Source of the DNA: Ursus arctos
Lineage: Eukaryota > Chordata > Mammalia > Carnivora > Ursidae
Direction of reading: 5' to 3'
NCBI RefSeq assembly: GCF_023065955.2
Contig: NC_079873.1
Location: 8,384,566 to 8,448,565, forward strand
Length of the DNA stretch: 64,000 nucleotides
In this document: one piece after another, positions 45,393-54,445 of the stretch
Layout: every line of letters starts with the position of its first letter
Numbering within the stretch: the first letter of the stretch is position 1
Program-made: the position numbers and the translations under genes
The notes under the pieces: generated by a model
Told to the model about the DNA's origin: nothing
Databases searched by the model: none
Seen by the model: only the letters and a program-made list of their open reading frames with translations

Positions 45393-45820
45393 TGTTAAAA
45401 AGAAAACCACAGCCCCCAAATGGAGCCACTGAGTCCCAGACACCAAACCAGGGCTTAATATCTAATCTCATTGCAGTTTCAACCTCTTCCAGAAATGTAG
45501 TCAGGAATTGGTCAGTCAGGAATTTTCCCATAAGGACCAATGAGGTCATCTGTCACATGGCCCTTTTCATCTCCCAAAAGAAGAAGAGGTCATCTGCATA
45601 AGACACCGCCCCCTTCTTCCCCTTAAGGGAAGATGACCTTGCCTGGAACATTTTTTGGTTAATAACTTCCTTGCCCCATCTTCCTTCCCATAAAAACCTT
45701 CCATTTTGTTCACCTCTGCAGAGCTCCCTTCTACTTGCTAGATGGGATTCTGCCTGATTCGTGAATCACTTAAAGCCAATTGGACTTTCAAATTTAGTCA
45801 GTTGAATGTTGTTTTTTAAT
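45393..45820 (+). mobile_element. Solo ERV LTR, plus orientation
   Basis: Starts TGTTAAAAAG and ends GTTTTTTAAT. Has a TATA-like CATAAAAACC at 45691-45700 and a 3' segment CTACTTGCTAGATGGGATTC. Flanked by the 5-bp duplication GATAG (45388-45392, 45821-45825). No internal viral genes, so it is a solo LTR left by recombination. Same family as 52057-52458. Confidence 0.88.
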
Positions 45821-45825
45821 GATAG

Positions 45826-46338
45826 TAAGGATATGAAAAGACTACAGGGTTCACTCAAGTCTTTAGAGCTAGAGGAGAAAGTATCCAGCATCTTCATGAG
45901 CCAAATATATTCAAAACCTAATCATTTAGATTTGGGGAAGGGGTTCCAGGCTTTCACTGGCAGACTCAAGTGTCAGATTACAAGGAGTTGAACTGTGAGA
46001 CCATCCAGTATGGAGAGCATTAATGTATCAGCTATAAAGAGAGCTCATTTTGTTCCTTGAGGGTTGTGTAAAAGCATCTCAGGGGCTGAGGCATGGGCCT
46101 TTTCACTGGGAACTAGAAGACAAGCCCAAACATCACCTGGGGAGGTAACCCGGCATTCTTGGGGCATGCCATAAATGCTTGAATGAAAACATCAAGGTGC
46201 TGAGTGCTTAAGGAAACAGTTATAGTTCCTTAGTGGGTAAACATCTTTTAATCCGAGGAAAAGTTAGAGTTTAGAAACAAATTTAAGAGAATCAAAACTG
46301 TAGCATTAATATTTTTGTGTTTAGGAATAACCTATACA
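45826..46338. other. Intergenic, no clear repeat
   Basis: No recognisable element. Confidence 0.45.
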
Positions 46339-46533
46339 GGGACGCCTAGGCGGCTCAGTCAGTGAAGCGTCTGCCTTTGGCTCAGGTCATGATCTCAGGG
46401 TCCTGGGATCCAGCCCTGCATAGGGCTCTCTCCTCAGCGGGGAGTCAGCTTCTCCTTCTCACTCTCCCTCTGTGTTTTCTTTTTCTTTCTCTCTCTCTCG
46501 CCCTCAAATAAATAAATAAAAATCTTAAAAAAA
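46339..46533 (+). mobile_element. SINEC, full form
   Basis: Head GGGACGCCTAGGCGGCTCAG, CT tract TCTTTCTCTCTCTCTCGCCC. Target duplication GAATAACCTATACA on both sides. Confidence 0.94.
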
Positions 46534-46549
46534 AAAGAATAACCTATAC

Positions 46550-47435
46550 ATATTTAGTATTTTAAGTGTTTATTATATTTAAGAGAATTTGGCCTATTAA
46601 AATAAACTATCACTTCTATGATACAAATTCAAAGTGTGTTTTTTAGTTATTAAATTTATGATTGTAGCTTGAAATCTAATGAAATTTATAAGTAATCATA
46701 AAAATTCAGGAAACCTTAAGTTTATCAACATATTTACAAATTTAATCTATTAGATTTGTAAATATTACTTAAGTACTCGGGAAGGTTTGTTATGCAATTG
46801 AAACATGTAAAAAAGAAATAGAATATATTAAAATTTTAAGTGCTGTTTCACATACTAAAGAGAGTCTAATCAAGTACATTGGCAATGGGAAGAAACATTA
46901 ATTAAAGATCCCCGAGGAGTGATCATTAAAATTTGGTAAATTAATAAATACAGTAATATGATTAGTAAGTTGAATGTAAAAAAAGCTGAGAGCTAGTTTT
47001 TTAGTTGGAAACTTTAATAAACTGATTATTTTTCAAAATCAAAGTTATGTTGACATATTATTTTTGAGCATATAAAAGCTGATATCAGAAAAAGTGAAAA
47101 ACATTTATTGACTTTCAATAATTAACCTTACTATTTTCAGGAGCGACCCAAGGATTAGGATTTGGCTCTTAACATATGTATGTGAACAAGAAGCCTCACA
47201 AAAAAGACCCCTCACACAACAGAGTCAGTTGCAAGGACAAATAACTGTAGCAGTTGAGGAAGTAGAATTCTAGAAGTTGTTTTTCCTGCCAGAGGCTGTT
47301 CTAGCCAGTTCCAAAGGCCTATTCCTGGACCTCTTGGCAGTTGTCAAAGGATGAAGGGTTTGTGTAGCTTGTCATCACCTTCTTACAGGAAATGAAGTTT
47401 GCCTCAGGTCTACCAGCAAGCCTACTCAAGTCTTT
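46550..47435. other. Intergenic, very AT-rich, no clear repeat
   Basis: AT-rich sequence with no recognised element; no open frame of note. Confidence 0.5.
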
Positions 47436-48331
47436 GTCTATTCTCTCTTGCCTTATGTGATGATTTAAAATATGTCCACAAACTCTTTGACACATTCTTC
47501 AATAAGTGGAGTCTAATCCTCTCCCCTTGAGTGTGGCCTTGACTAAGTGTCTTGCTTCTAATAAATAGAGGTGAAGTGATAATACATGACTTCTGAGACT
47601 ACATCATTAAAGGCATGCAGCTAAAAGATGCTCAACATCACTCATCATCAGGGAAATGCAAATCAAAACCACAGTGAAATATCACCTCACACCTGTCAGG
47701 ATGGCTAAAATTAAAAGCTCAAGAAACAACAAGTATTGGCGAGGATGTGGAGAAGGAACCTTTGTTCACTACTGGTGGGAATGCAATCTGGTGCAGCCAC
47801 CGTGGAGGACAGTATGGAGGTGCCTCAAAAAGTTAAAAATAGAACTACCCTATGATCCACTAATCACACTACTGGGTATTTACCCAAAGAATACAAAACC
47901 TAACTGAAGGAATATATGCAGCCCTATGTGTATAACAACATTATTTACAATAGCCAAATTATGGAAGCAGCCCAAGTATCCATTGATAGACAAATGGATA
48001 AAGAACAGGTGGTATATATATATATATATATATACACAATGGAATATTATTCAGCCATAAAAGAGAATGAAATCTTGTCATTTGCAACGACATGGATGGA
48101 TCTAGAGGGTATAATGCTAAGTTAAATAAACCAGTCAGAGAAGGACAAATACCATATGATTTCACTTATATGTGAAATTTAAGAAAGAAAACAAATGAAT
48201 AAAGGGAAAAAAAGAGAGAGACAAGCCAAAAAAGAGACACTTACCTATAGAGAACAAACTGATGGTTACCAGAAGGGAGTTGTTTGGGGTGATGGGTGAA
48301 ATAGGTGATGGGGATTAAGAATACACTTATC

Positions 48332-48510
48332 AGGACACCTAGCTGGCTCAGTTGGTAGAGCATGTATTTTTTTTCTACCCCTAACGTGGGGCTTGAACTC
48401 GCAACCCTGAGATCAAGAGTCACATGCTCTGCTGACTGAGCCAGCCAGGTGACCCGAGCATGTGGTTCTTGATCTTGGGGTCGTGAGTTCAAACCCCACA
48501 GTGGCTGTAA
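48332..48510 (+). mobile_element. SINEC, short form, interrupted
   Basis: Head AGGACACCTAGCTGGCTCAG (48332-48365) and tail part TTCTTGATCTTGGGGTCGTG (from 48456) are separated by a reversed SINE. Confidence 0.9.
48366..48455 (-). mobile_element. SINEC, short form, inside another SINE
   Basis: TTTTTTTTCTACCCCTAACG, GGCTTGAACTCGCAACCCTG and the reversed head GAGCCAGCCAGGTGACCC. Target duplication GAGCATGT at 48358-48365 and 48456-48463. Confidence 0.92.
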
Positions 48511-49261
48511 AAACAAAATGTACTCTTATGATGGGCACTGAGAAATATATGGAATTGTTGAATTGCTATGTTGTACACTTGAAACTGATACAACACTGTA
48601 TGTTAACTACACTGGAATTAAAATAATAAACAAACAGATAAATAAATGGCATGAGGCTTCCTCCTTGCCCACTCTCGGATCACTCACTCTCGAGAAAGGC
48701 TGCTATCATGTCATAAGGGCATACAAGAACCCCTTTGAAGAAGTTCATCTAGCAAGGAACTGAGGCATCCTACCAGTCACCAGGATCAACTTGTCCTCTG
48801 TGTGAGCCTTTTTGGAAACATCCTTCAGCCTCACTCAAGCCTTCAGATGATAGTAGCCCAGCTAATGTCATGACCTCAGTCTCACGAGAAACCCTGAACC
48901 AGAACCAGTCCCCTAAGTTGCTCCCAAGTTCCTTACCCACAGAAACTAGAAGATAATAAATGCTTGTTGTTTTAAACTGCTAATTTATAGGGTAATATGC
49001 TATGTGGCAATAGGTATCTAATAGATACACTTTCCTTGGTTGAACCCCAATCTGGGCATCTCCACATCCTCGCTCTTTAATAAGTCCTCCTCACACTGAC
49101 TCACTCAAGGTTCCTAGGAACATATCTGTCTTTTCCCATTACCTTCGAACATCTCATACTTAAAATAATATTTGTGTCACAAATTCCCTTGTGCTATGCC
49201 TTGGATTAATTTTCACATGATCAACATTGTATTTTCTTCTGGTATTAACTCTTTATTTATT

Positions 49262-49457
49262 TTTTTTTAAGATTTTATTTATTTATTTGACAGAGAGATA
49301 GATAGCCAGTGAGAGAGGGAACACAAGCAGGGGGGAGTGGGAGAGGAAGAAGCAGGCTCACAGCGGAGGAGCCTGATGTGGGGCTGGATCCCAGAACGCT
49401 GGGATCACGCCCTGAGCCGAAGGCAGACGCTTAACGACTGAGCCACCCAGGCGCCCC
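49262..49457 (-). mobile_element. SINEC, full form
   Basis: Tail TTTAAGATTTTATTTATTTA, reversed head CCACCCAGGCGCCCC. Target duplication TGGTATTAACTCTTTA on both sides. Confidence 0.95.
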
Positions 49458-49689
49458 TGGTATTAACTCTTTAAACAATGAAGGATATTGTTGGTAATCA
49501 TCATCATTCTTCAGAGAGGAATGCCTGTAATTTTGGGATAGTTTTAATGCATTACGTCTATTCTACATTTCCTTCTGGATATGAAGATCTTACTGATATG
49601 ACTTCATTCTGATAAAGCCCCTTGGACATGAAGGAGACACATCCTCCTACTTTGTGGTCTGTGGTTAAGAACGATGGCATATGTTATAT

Positions 49690-49862
49690 GCTAAAATTTT
49701 ACAGTAGTAGTTCTCAACCCTAGCTACACATTAGAATCCCCTGGCAAGCTTCATAAAAATTTAAATCAGAATCTCTGTTGGGGTGGGGGCAGGAATTTAT
49801 ATTTTAACAGACTTCCATGTGCCTCTATTAGGCAGCCAAGATTGGGACCACTGCTTTGGATC
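49690..49862 (+). mobile_element. MER5-type hAT element
   Basis: GTAGTTCTCAACCCTAGCTA, TTAGAATCCCCTGGCAAGCT and the end ACCACTGCTTTGG follow MER5A. Non-autonomous. Confidence 0.85.
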
Positions 49863-50050
49863 ATACCCAGCATAGAATTCAGTCCTTTGGTAGCAGCTCT
49901 AAAGAAAGCACAGTGCCGGTGGTTCTGCTACTATTTAGCTATGTCATCTTAAGGAAGTCACTCTACCTCCACAATATCTATTTTCTAAAATAGAGCAATG
50001 GTTCTAAATCTTGGTTATAGTGCAGCGGAGATTTGAAAACACTAATTTTT

Positions 50051-50246
50051 GGGGGCTCCTGGGTGGCGCAGTCGTTAAGCGTCTGCCTTCGGCTCAGGGC
50101 GTGATCCCAGCGTTATGGGATCGAGCCCCACATCAGGCTCCTCCGCTGGGAGTCTGCTTCTTCCTCTCCCACTCCTCCTGCTTGTGTTCCCTCTCTCGCT
50201 GGCTGTCTATCTCTGTCAAATAAATAAATAAAATCTTTAAAAAAAT
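50051..50246 (+). mobile_element. SINEC, full form, inside MER5A
   Basis: Head GGGGGCTCCTGGGTGGCGCA. Perfect target duplication GAAAACACTAATTTTT at 50035-50050 and 50247-50262. Confidence 0.96.
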
Positions 50247-50327
50247 GAAAACACTAATTTTTTGAGTCCTACCCCCAGAGATTTTAATGAAACTGTTTTG
50301 GGGTGTACTCTGGACATCAGGATTTTT

Positions 50328-50528
50328 CTTTTCTTTTTGAGAGAGAGGGAGTGAGGGAGAGAAAGAGAAAGAGAAGGAGGGCTAGAGGGAGAGGGTGAGA
50401 GAGAATCTTAAGTAGGCTCCACACCCAGCAGGGGGCCCGACGTGGAGCTTTATCTGATGACCCTGAGATATGACATGAGCAGATATCAAGAGTTGGATGC
50501 TCAACTGACTGAGCCACCCAGGTGCCCC
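50328..50528 (-). mobile_element. SINEC, full form, inside MER5A
   Basis: Tail region rich in GAGA, body TAAGTAGGCTCCACACCCAG, reversed head CCACCCAGGTGCCCC. Duplication GGACATCAGGATTTT on both sides. Confidence 0.95.
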
Positions 50529-50599
50529 AGGACATCAGGATTTTAAAAAGTCCCCCCTGGTGATTCCAAATATGCAGTCAAGTTTGAGGACTAGAAAAG

Positions 50600-51140
50600 A
50601 GATAATTGCTAAGACCCTTTCGAGCTCTGCTTCTATTTCCAATGCCAATGATTTTGGTTGACACAATTCATAATATTAAAATATTTTACACTCATTGGGA
50701 GAAGGAATTCTCAAGCTACATAGCTGACTCTTGACACACATGTAGCATCATTCATGAGTTATTTGAAGTTATTCAATAAATAGAATGGTTGGAACTGGAG
50801 AGGGTTAATCTTGGAACACATTCAGAGGAGTTGAGTTTTTAGTAAAGTTGGGAAGTCAGGAGGACTAGGGGAAAACTAAGAGGAGGAGCTCTTCTGACAC
50901 CAGGTTTCATGGATTGTGCATGAACATGGACAAAAGGCCAATGTACAAAATCTTTCCAAAACTACATACCATGATTTTTCCATGGTTGTCCCCCTAACAA
51001 CCTCCTTTACCCCCTAACATCCTATTGTCTTGATACTGCACCATGACAAAGTACACATTATCTTTTCTTTTTATTCCTTGAATGGTGTGACAGAGGAATA
51101 GTTGTGCTTTCATTTGTAGAAGCAGGAAGGGAAATGGTAA
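50600..51140. other. Intergenic, no clear repeat
   Basis: Unique-looking, no coding evidence. Confidence 0.5.
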
Positions 51141-51850
51141 TTTCCATAAGAGATACCTATAGTAGGTGGTCTCTAAGATGTCTTCAATGATCTCCAGCTC
51201 CTGGTAGTCATGCCTTTGTGTAAGCTCTGCCTTTTGAGTGTGGGCTGGACCTAGTGATATGCTTCTAACCAATAGAATACAGCAAAAGTGACTGGATGTC
51301 ACTCCTGGTATTATGTTACAAGACTGTTATTTACAAAATATTTACACTCTCTCTGACTCACCTCATGGGCTGTCTCTGATGAAGCAAACTGGATGAGGCC
51401 AACATGGCAAGGAATTGAGGGTGGCCTCTGATCAACTGCCAGTGACAATCTGAGGCTCTCAGTCCAACAGCCCTTGAAGTGAATTTTGCCAACAAGGAAG
51501 TGAATCTTTTTTTTTTTTAAAGATTTTTATTTATTTATTCGACAGAGATAGAGACAGCCGGCAAGAGAGGGAACACAAGCAGGAGGAGTGGGAGAGGAAG
51601 AAGCAGGCTCATAGAGGAGCCTGATGTGGGGCTCGATCCCATAACGCCAGGATCACGCCCTGAGCCGAAGGCAGACGCTTAACTGCTGTGCCACCCAGGC
51701 GCCCCAAGGAAGTGAATCTTGTCAACAACTTGAGTGAGCTTGGAAGTCGATCCTTCCCCACCAAGCCCTCAGATGGGACAGGTTCATGGCAATTACGTCA
51801 CGTGTTCAGACTCTAACCTGTGTTTTCCTAAATACGAATTTTCCACTATT
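51141..51850 (+). mobile_element. MLT1-like LTR split by a SINE
   Basis: AGTAGGTGGTCTCTAAGATG, GAGTGTGGGCTGGACCTAGT and, after the SINE, GTGAGCTTGGAAGTCGATCC fit an MLT1-like LTR; the right border is unclear. Confidence 0.6.
51509..51705 (-). mobile_element. SINEC, full form, inside LTR
   Basis: Reversed head CCACCCAGGCGCCCC at 51691-51705. Perfect target duplication AAGGAAGTGAATCTT at 51494-51508 and 51706-51720. Confidence 0.96.
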
Positions 51851-52056
51851 CCAAGCTGCCTTTGTAACTAATCATTGTGATCTGAATGGGTTATTTCCAC
51901 CAACAATTACTGCTACACAAATGTAAAAAATGATCCCCCATTAATACACACCAATTTTTGCTGAGTTATCACCATCATCATCATGTCTGTCATTTCTGTG
52001 GAGACAGCAGTAAGCAATGCAGCCTGTTCTTCTACATCTGGTTGCAACTTCAGTTG

Positions 52057-52458
52057 TGTTAAAGAACAAAAATTCAATGGAGTCAATTTGAAGATCTGGT
52101 TGGCTTTATTAAGCTATTTGTGAATCAGGCAGCACCCCATCTAGCAAGTAGAGGGGAGCTCTGAGGAGATGTGCAAAATGGAAGGTTTCTATGGGAAGGA
52201 TTGCTCCAGGCAAGGTCACTTTTCCTTAGGAGGAAGACCAGGAGATCTTATCCTGCAGATTACCTTCTCTTCCTTTGGGGAATGAAGAGGGCCAAGTGAT
52301 AGATTACCTTTTTGGTGCTTAGGGGAAAATTCCTGACTGACCAGTTTCTGACTACATTTCTGGGGGAGGTTGAAACTCCAGTGAGGTTAGATATCAAGCC
52401 CTGATTTGGTGTCTGGGCCTAAGTGGCTCCATTTTGGGCCTGTGGTTTTCTTTTTAAT
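52057..52458 (-). mobile_element. Solo ERV LTR, minus orientation
   Basis: Reversed copy of the LTR at 45393: starts TGTTAAAGAACAAAAATTC and ends TGGTTTTCTTTTTAAT. Carries a reversed poly(A) signal (GGCTTTATTAAGC) and CATCTAGCAAGTAGAGGGGA. Perfect 5-bp duplication AGTTG at 52052-52056 and 52459-52463. No internal viral genes. Confidence 0.9.
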
Positions 52459-52463
52459 AGTTG

Positions 52464-52810
52464 GAAATAGGTTATGTTTCCTTTGCCAATGTCAATTGAT
52501 TGGTAGTTTTTGCTGGAACTCAGTGTTAAGGATTATAAGGAGCCCAAGTCCAGGCTCTGTTGGCGAAAAGGGTTGTGATCAGTTAGAGATTAGTTGGGAG
52601 TATAGTATACTTGCCAAGAATTGCGTTGTTCTAATGTCAGTCCTGACACAGGCATCTGGGTCAGATGACCAACTCTTCCTGGTTTTAGCAAGGAAAAGTG
52701 CTGCATCCTGGCAACCCCCTCAATCCCAAGTAAACTGGAACTGTTGGCCACCCTATATACCCATCCAGGTATCTTTCTGGAAGCCAGAAAAACTGGGAAC
52801 TGGGTGTACT
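52464..52810. other. Intergenic, no clear repeat
   Basis: Part of a 186-codon plus-strand frame (52406-52966) that starts inside the LTR and ends inside a MER5 element, so the frame is accidental. Confidence 0.6.
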
Positions 52811-52814
52811 GTAA

Positions 52815-52975
52815 TACTTTGCTTCTCAAATGTGATCCATGGACCAGCTGTACCAGTATCCTCCGGGAATTTATTTACAGGGCGGATGCTCCTGCCCCAC
52901 CCCAGACTTACTGAAGCATTCGAATCTGTACTTTTACAAGGTCTCCTGGGGATTCATGCACATTGAAGTGTGAGC
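52815..52975 (-). mobile_element. MER5-type hAT element
   Basis: GCTTCTCAAATGTGATCCAT, GGACCAGCTGTACCAGTATC and TCTCCTGGGGATTCATGCAC follow the reversed MER5A consensus. Confidence 0.8.
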
Positions 52976-52979
52976 AGCT

Positions 52980-53444
52980 CCTCTAGGGCTTAAGTCCTGC
53001 TGGAAGATCACTGTTTATGGATCAATGGCTCCCAATCTCCTTTCACTTGGAACACCCCCAAATGATCACATCACCCATGTGACATAATGTCACACACACA
53101 GCCTATGCTCTGCAGAAGTGGGCAATGGCACACTTCTCTCCCACTCCAGATTTATATGAAAATGAGAGGAAGGAGAGTGAGGCTTTGCAGAGCTACCTTG
53201 AAACTGCTCTAATATTTTAGTGACACAGCAGTATGTGGGGGTGCTGCAGAGGGGAACTGCTGCTTGAAACTCTTGCTTCAACGGCAATTGACCCTGAGTG
53301 AGAGAAGGGGAGGTTCATTTGTCCTCTCTTGCTCCCTGTTCACCCTCTGGTCATGTGGCCAGTGGCGTCCGTCCTAAGACCCCCCGCTAAACGATGTGTA
53401 GGGGAGATAGGGGTTGGATTCGTAGAGAAGCCCTTAAGTCCTTA
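52980..53444. other. Unique flank of the CpG island
   Basis: No recognisable element or supported exon; CpG frequency rises at the right end. Confidence 0.5.
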
Positions 53445-53446
53445 GT

Positions 53447-53508
53447 CCAGTGGTTCTCAAACTTGAGCATGCATCACAATCACCGGGAGGGTTTATAAAA
53501 GAGCAGAT
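53447..53508 (+). mobile_element. MER5A 5' end, truncated at the CpG island
   Basis: CCAGTGGTTCTCAAACTTGA, GCATGCATCACAATCACCGG then GAGGGTTTATAAAAGAGCAG is the start of MER5A. It stops abruptly where GC-rich sequence begins. Confidence 0.85.
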
Positions 53509-53829
53509 CAGCTGGGCGCGAGAGTTGCGGGGACCGCCTGCTGAGCGAGCAAGCACTCTACGGAGAGGAAAGGAGGGACGCGCGGAAGGAGAAGAGAAGA
53601 CTGAAGACCTCTTTCCGAAAAGTAGCAACAGTGTAGGAAGCAGGGAAAGAGAAAGAGCCGGCGTGGCCTGAAGCCGCTCGCCCCAATTCCCACGCGCCGG
53701 TTTCCCAGGAAGAGGCAGGGCGGCCAGGGGGCGTGGCTGGCGGGGCTGACGAGGTGGGGCGGAGCGCGCGCGGCGCGCTGCCCGGAAAGCGTCAGCGCGG
53801 GTTGGCGGGGCGGTCTCGGGGGCGGCTCC

Positions 53830-53870
53830 ATGGGAGCGGAGCGCGAGCGTCTGGGGGAGGGAGATACTCG
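53830..53870 (+). other. Possible first coding exon end (weak)
   Basis: ATG at 53830 opens MGAERERLGEGDT, followed by a consensus-like donor GTGAGC at 53870. This is one of several possible starts; the base at -3 is not a purine, so the context is weak. Shown only as a testable candidate. Confidence 0.15.
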
Positions 53871-54067
53871 TGAGCTCTGGTGGCGAAATGACATTTAGTA
53901 ATAGTTAATCTTTACGACTGTCAAGTTTTACTAGGGCCTATCTCTCGCCATTGTGGCAAGGGTCCTCTGAAGGGGAAAAAAGGAAAGCGAATGGCGGGAG
54001 CCTTTTGCAAGCCCTCCCCTCCTGCCGGCGCGCGCAGCATGGGCGGGGAACGTCCTTCTTGCGCCGG

Positions 54068-54075
54068 TTACGTCA
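54068..54075 (+). promoter_or_regulatory. CRE-like site TTACGTCA
   Basis: Seven of eight bases match the CREB/ATF palindrome TGACGTCA. It lies in the island core, just upstream of GC boxes. Confidence 0.6.
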
Positions 54076-54166
54076 TCGCGGCCTGCGACCGGGGCGGAGC
54101 GGGGCGGAGTCTCTAGATCTAGGGCGAGCCTGCGCAGAGCGTGGGAAAGGCGTGCAGTGTGGCGTC

Positions 54167-54173
54167 TGACGTA
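54167..54173 (+). promoter_or_regulatory. CRE half-site TGACGTA
   Basis: Inverted relative to the site about 95 bases upstream; TGACGTA is close to the reverse complement of TTACGTCA. Confidence 0.5.
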
Positions 54174-54435
54174 TCTGTGGAGACATCTTAACTTTCCGTC
54201 AGTGGGCAGGGAAGAAAGAACTGCAGGTTTGCTTGGCTCCCCGCCGGTTTTTCCGCCCCCGCTCGGCAGCGGTCTTCTTGTACACGGCGAAGTGAATTTC
54301 CCGGCGCGGTCCCTGCGGGTCCCTGAGGAGCAGCAGGTGCCCCCGCTACACCCCCTCCCGGGCTCCTGCCGGCCCCGCCGGCCAGGAAGCGTTTCTGCGG
54401 CCGTAGCCTTGAGGACCCGGGGCCCTCTGGCGCTC

Positions 54436-54441
54436 CACGTG
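54436..54441. promoter_or_regulatory. E-box CACGTG at the island edge
   Basis: Palindromic USF/MYC-type E-box at the right edge of the island. Confidence 0.45.
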
Positions 54442-54445
54442 GGCA

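Larger units (their letters stand above)
47623..48644 (+). mobile_element. L1 ORF2 3' end and 3' UTR, inserted in the LTR
   Basis: AATGCAAATCAAAACCACAG, ATTGGCGAGGATGTGGAGAA and AACTACCCTATGATCCACTA encode the ORF2 C-terminal region (residues like [20 protein letters not shown], frameshifted later). 3' UTR TTGTACACTTGAAACTGATA ends in AATAATAAACAAACAGATAA. It carries a TA microsatellite at 48013-48034 and a SINE nest. Confidence 0.9.
47436..49035 (+). mobile_element. MLT1-like LTR split by an L1
   Basis: Left part 47436-47622 (ACTCTTTGACACATTCTTCA; GTGTGGCCTTGACTAAGTGT) and right part 48645-49035 (CCAGTCACCAGGATCAACTT-like text; AGAAGATAATAAATGCTTGT; TTTATAGGGTAATATGCTAT). The AATAAA and terminal GGCAATAGGTATC-type text mark its 3' end. 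No viral genes. Confidence 0.65.
49998..50595 (+). mobile_element. MER5A-type element split by two SINEs
   Basis: Three pieces: 49998-50050 (AATGGTTCTAAATCTTGGTT), 50263-50327 (AGTCCTACCCCCAGAGATTT) and 50529-50595 (CCTGGTGATTCCAAATATGC; AGTTTGAGGACTAG). Each SINE is bounded by a duplication of MER5 sequence. Confidence 0.85.
53510..54445 (+). promoter_or_regulatory. CpG island, candidate FRMPD4 upstream promoter
   Basis: Dense CpG over about 0.9 kb against an otherwise CpG-poor window, with no transposon inside and GC boxes such as GGGGCGGAGC and GGGGCGTGGC. This is the signature of a germline-unmethylated promoter. MSL3 is transcribed to the right and ends 43 kb away; in mammals the next gene on this strand is, to my knowledge, FRMPD4, a long gene with upstream alternative first exons. 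No FRMPD4 residues can be recognised here, and a lncRNA or bidirectional promoter is also possible. No TATA box is evident. Confidence 0.8.

Noticed and set aside
45393..52458. A provirus between two LTRs
   Set aside because: The LTRs are in opposite orientation, have different target duplications, and no retroviral gene sequence lies between them.
52406..52966. A 186-codon plus-strand gene
   Set aside because: Starts inside a reversed solo LTR and ends inside a MER5 element, so the frame is accidental.
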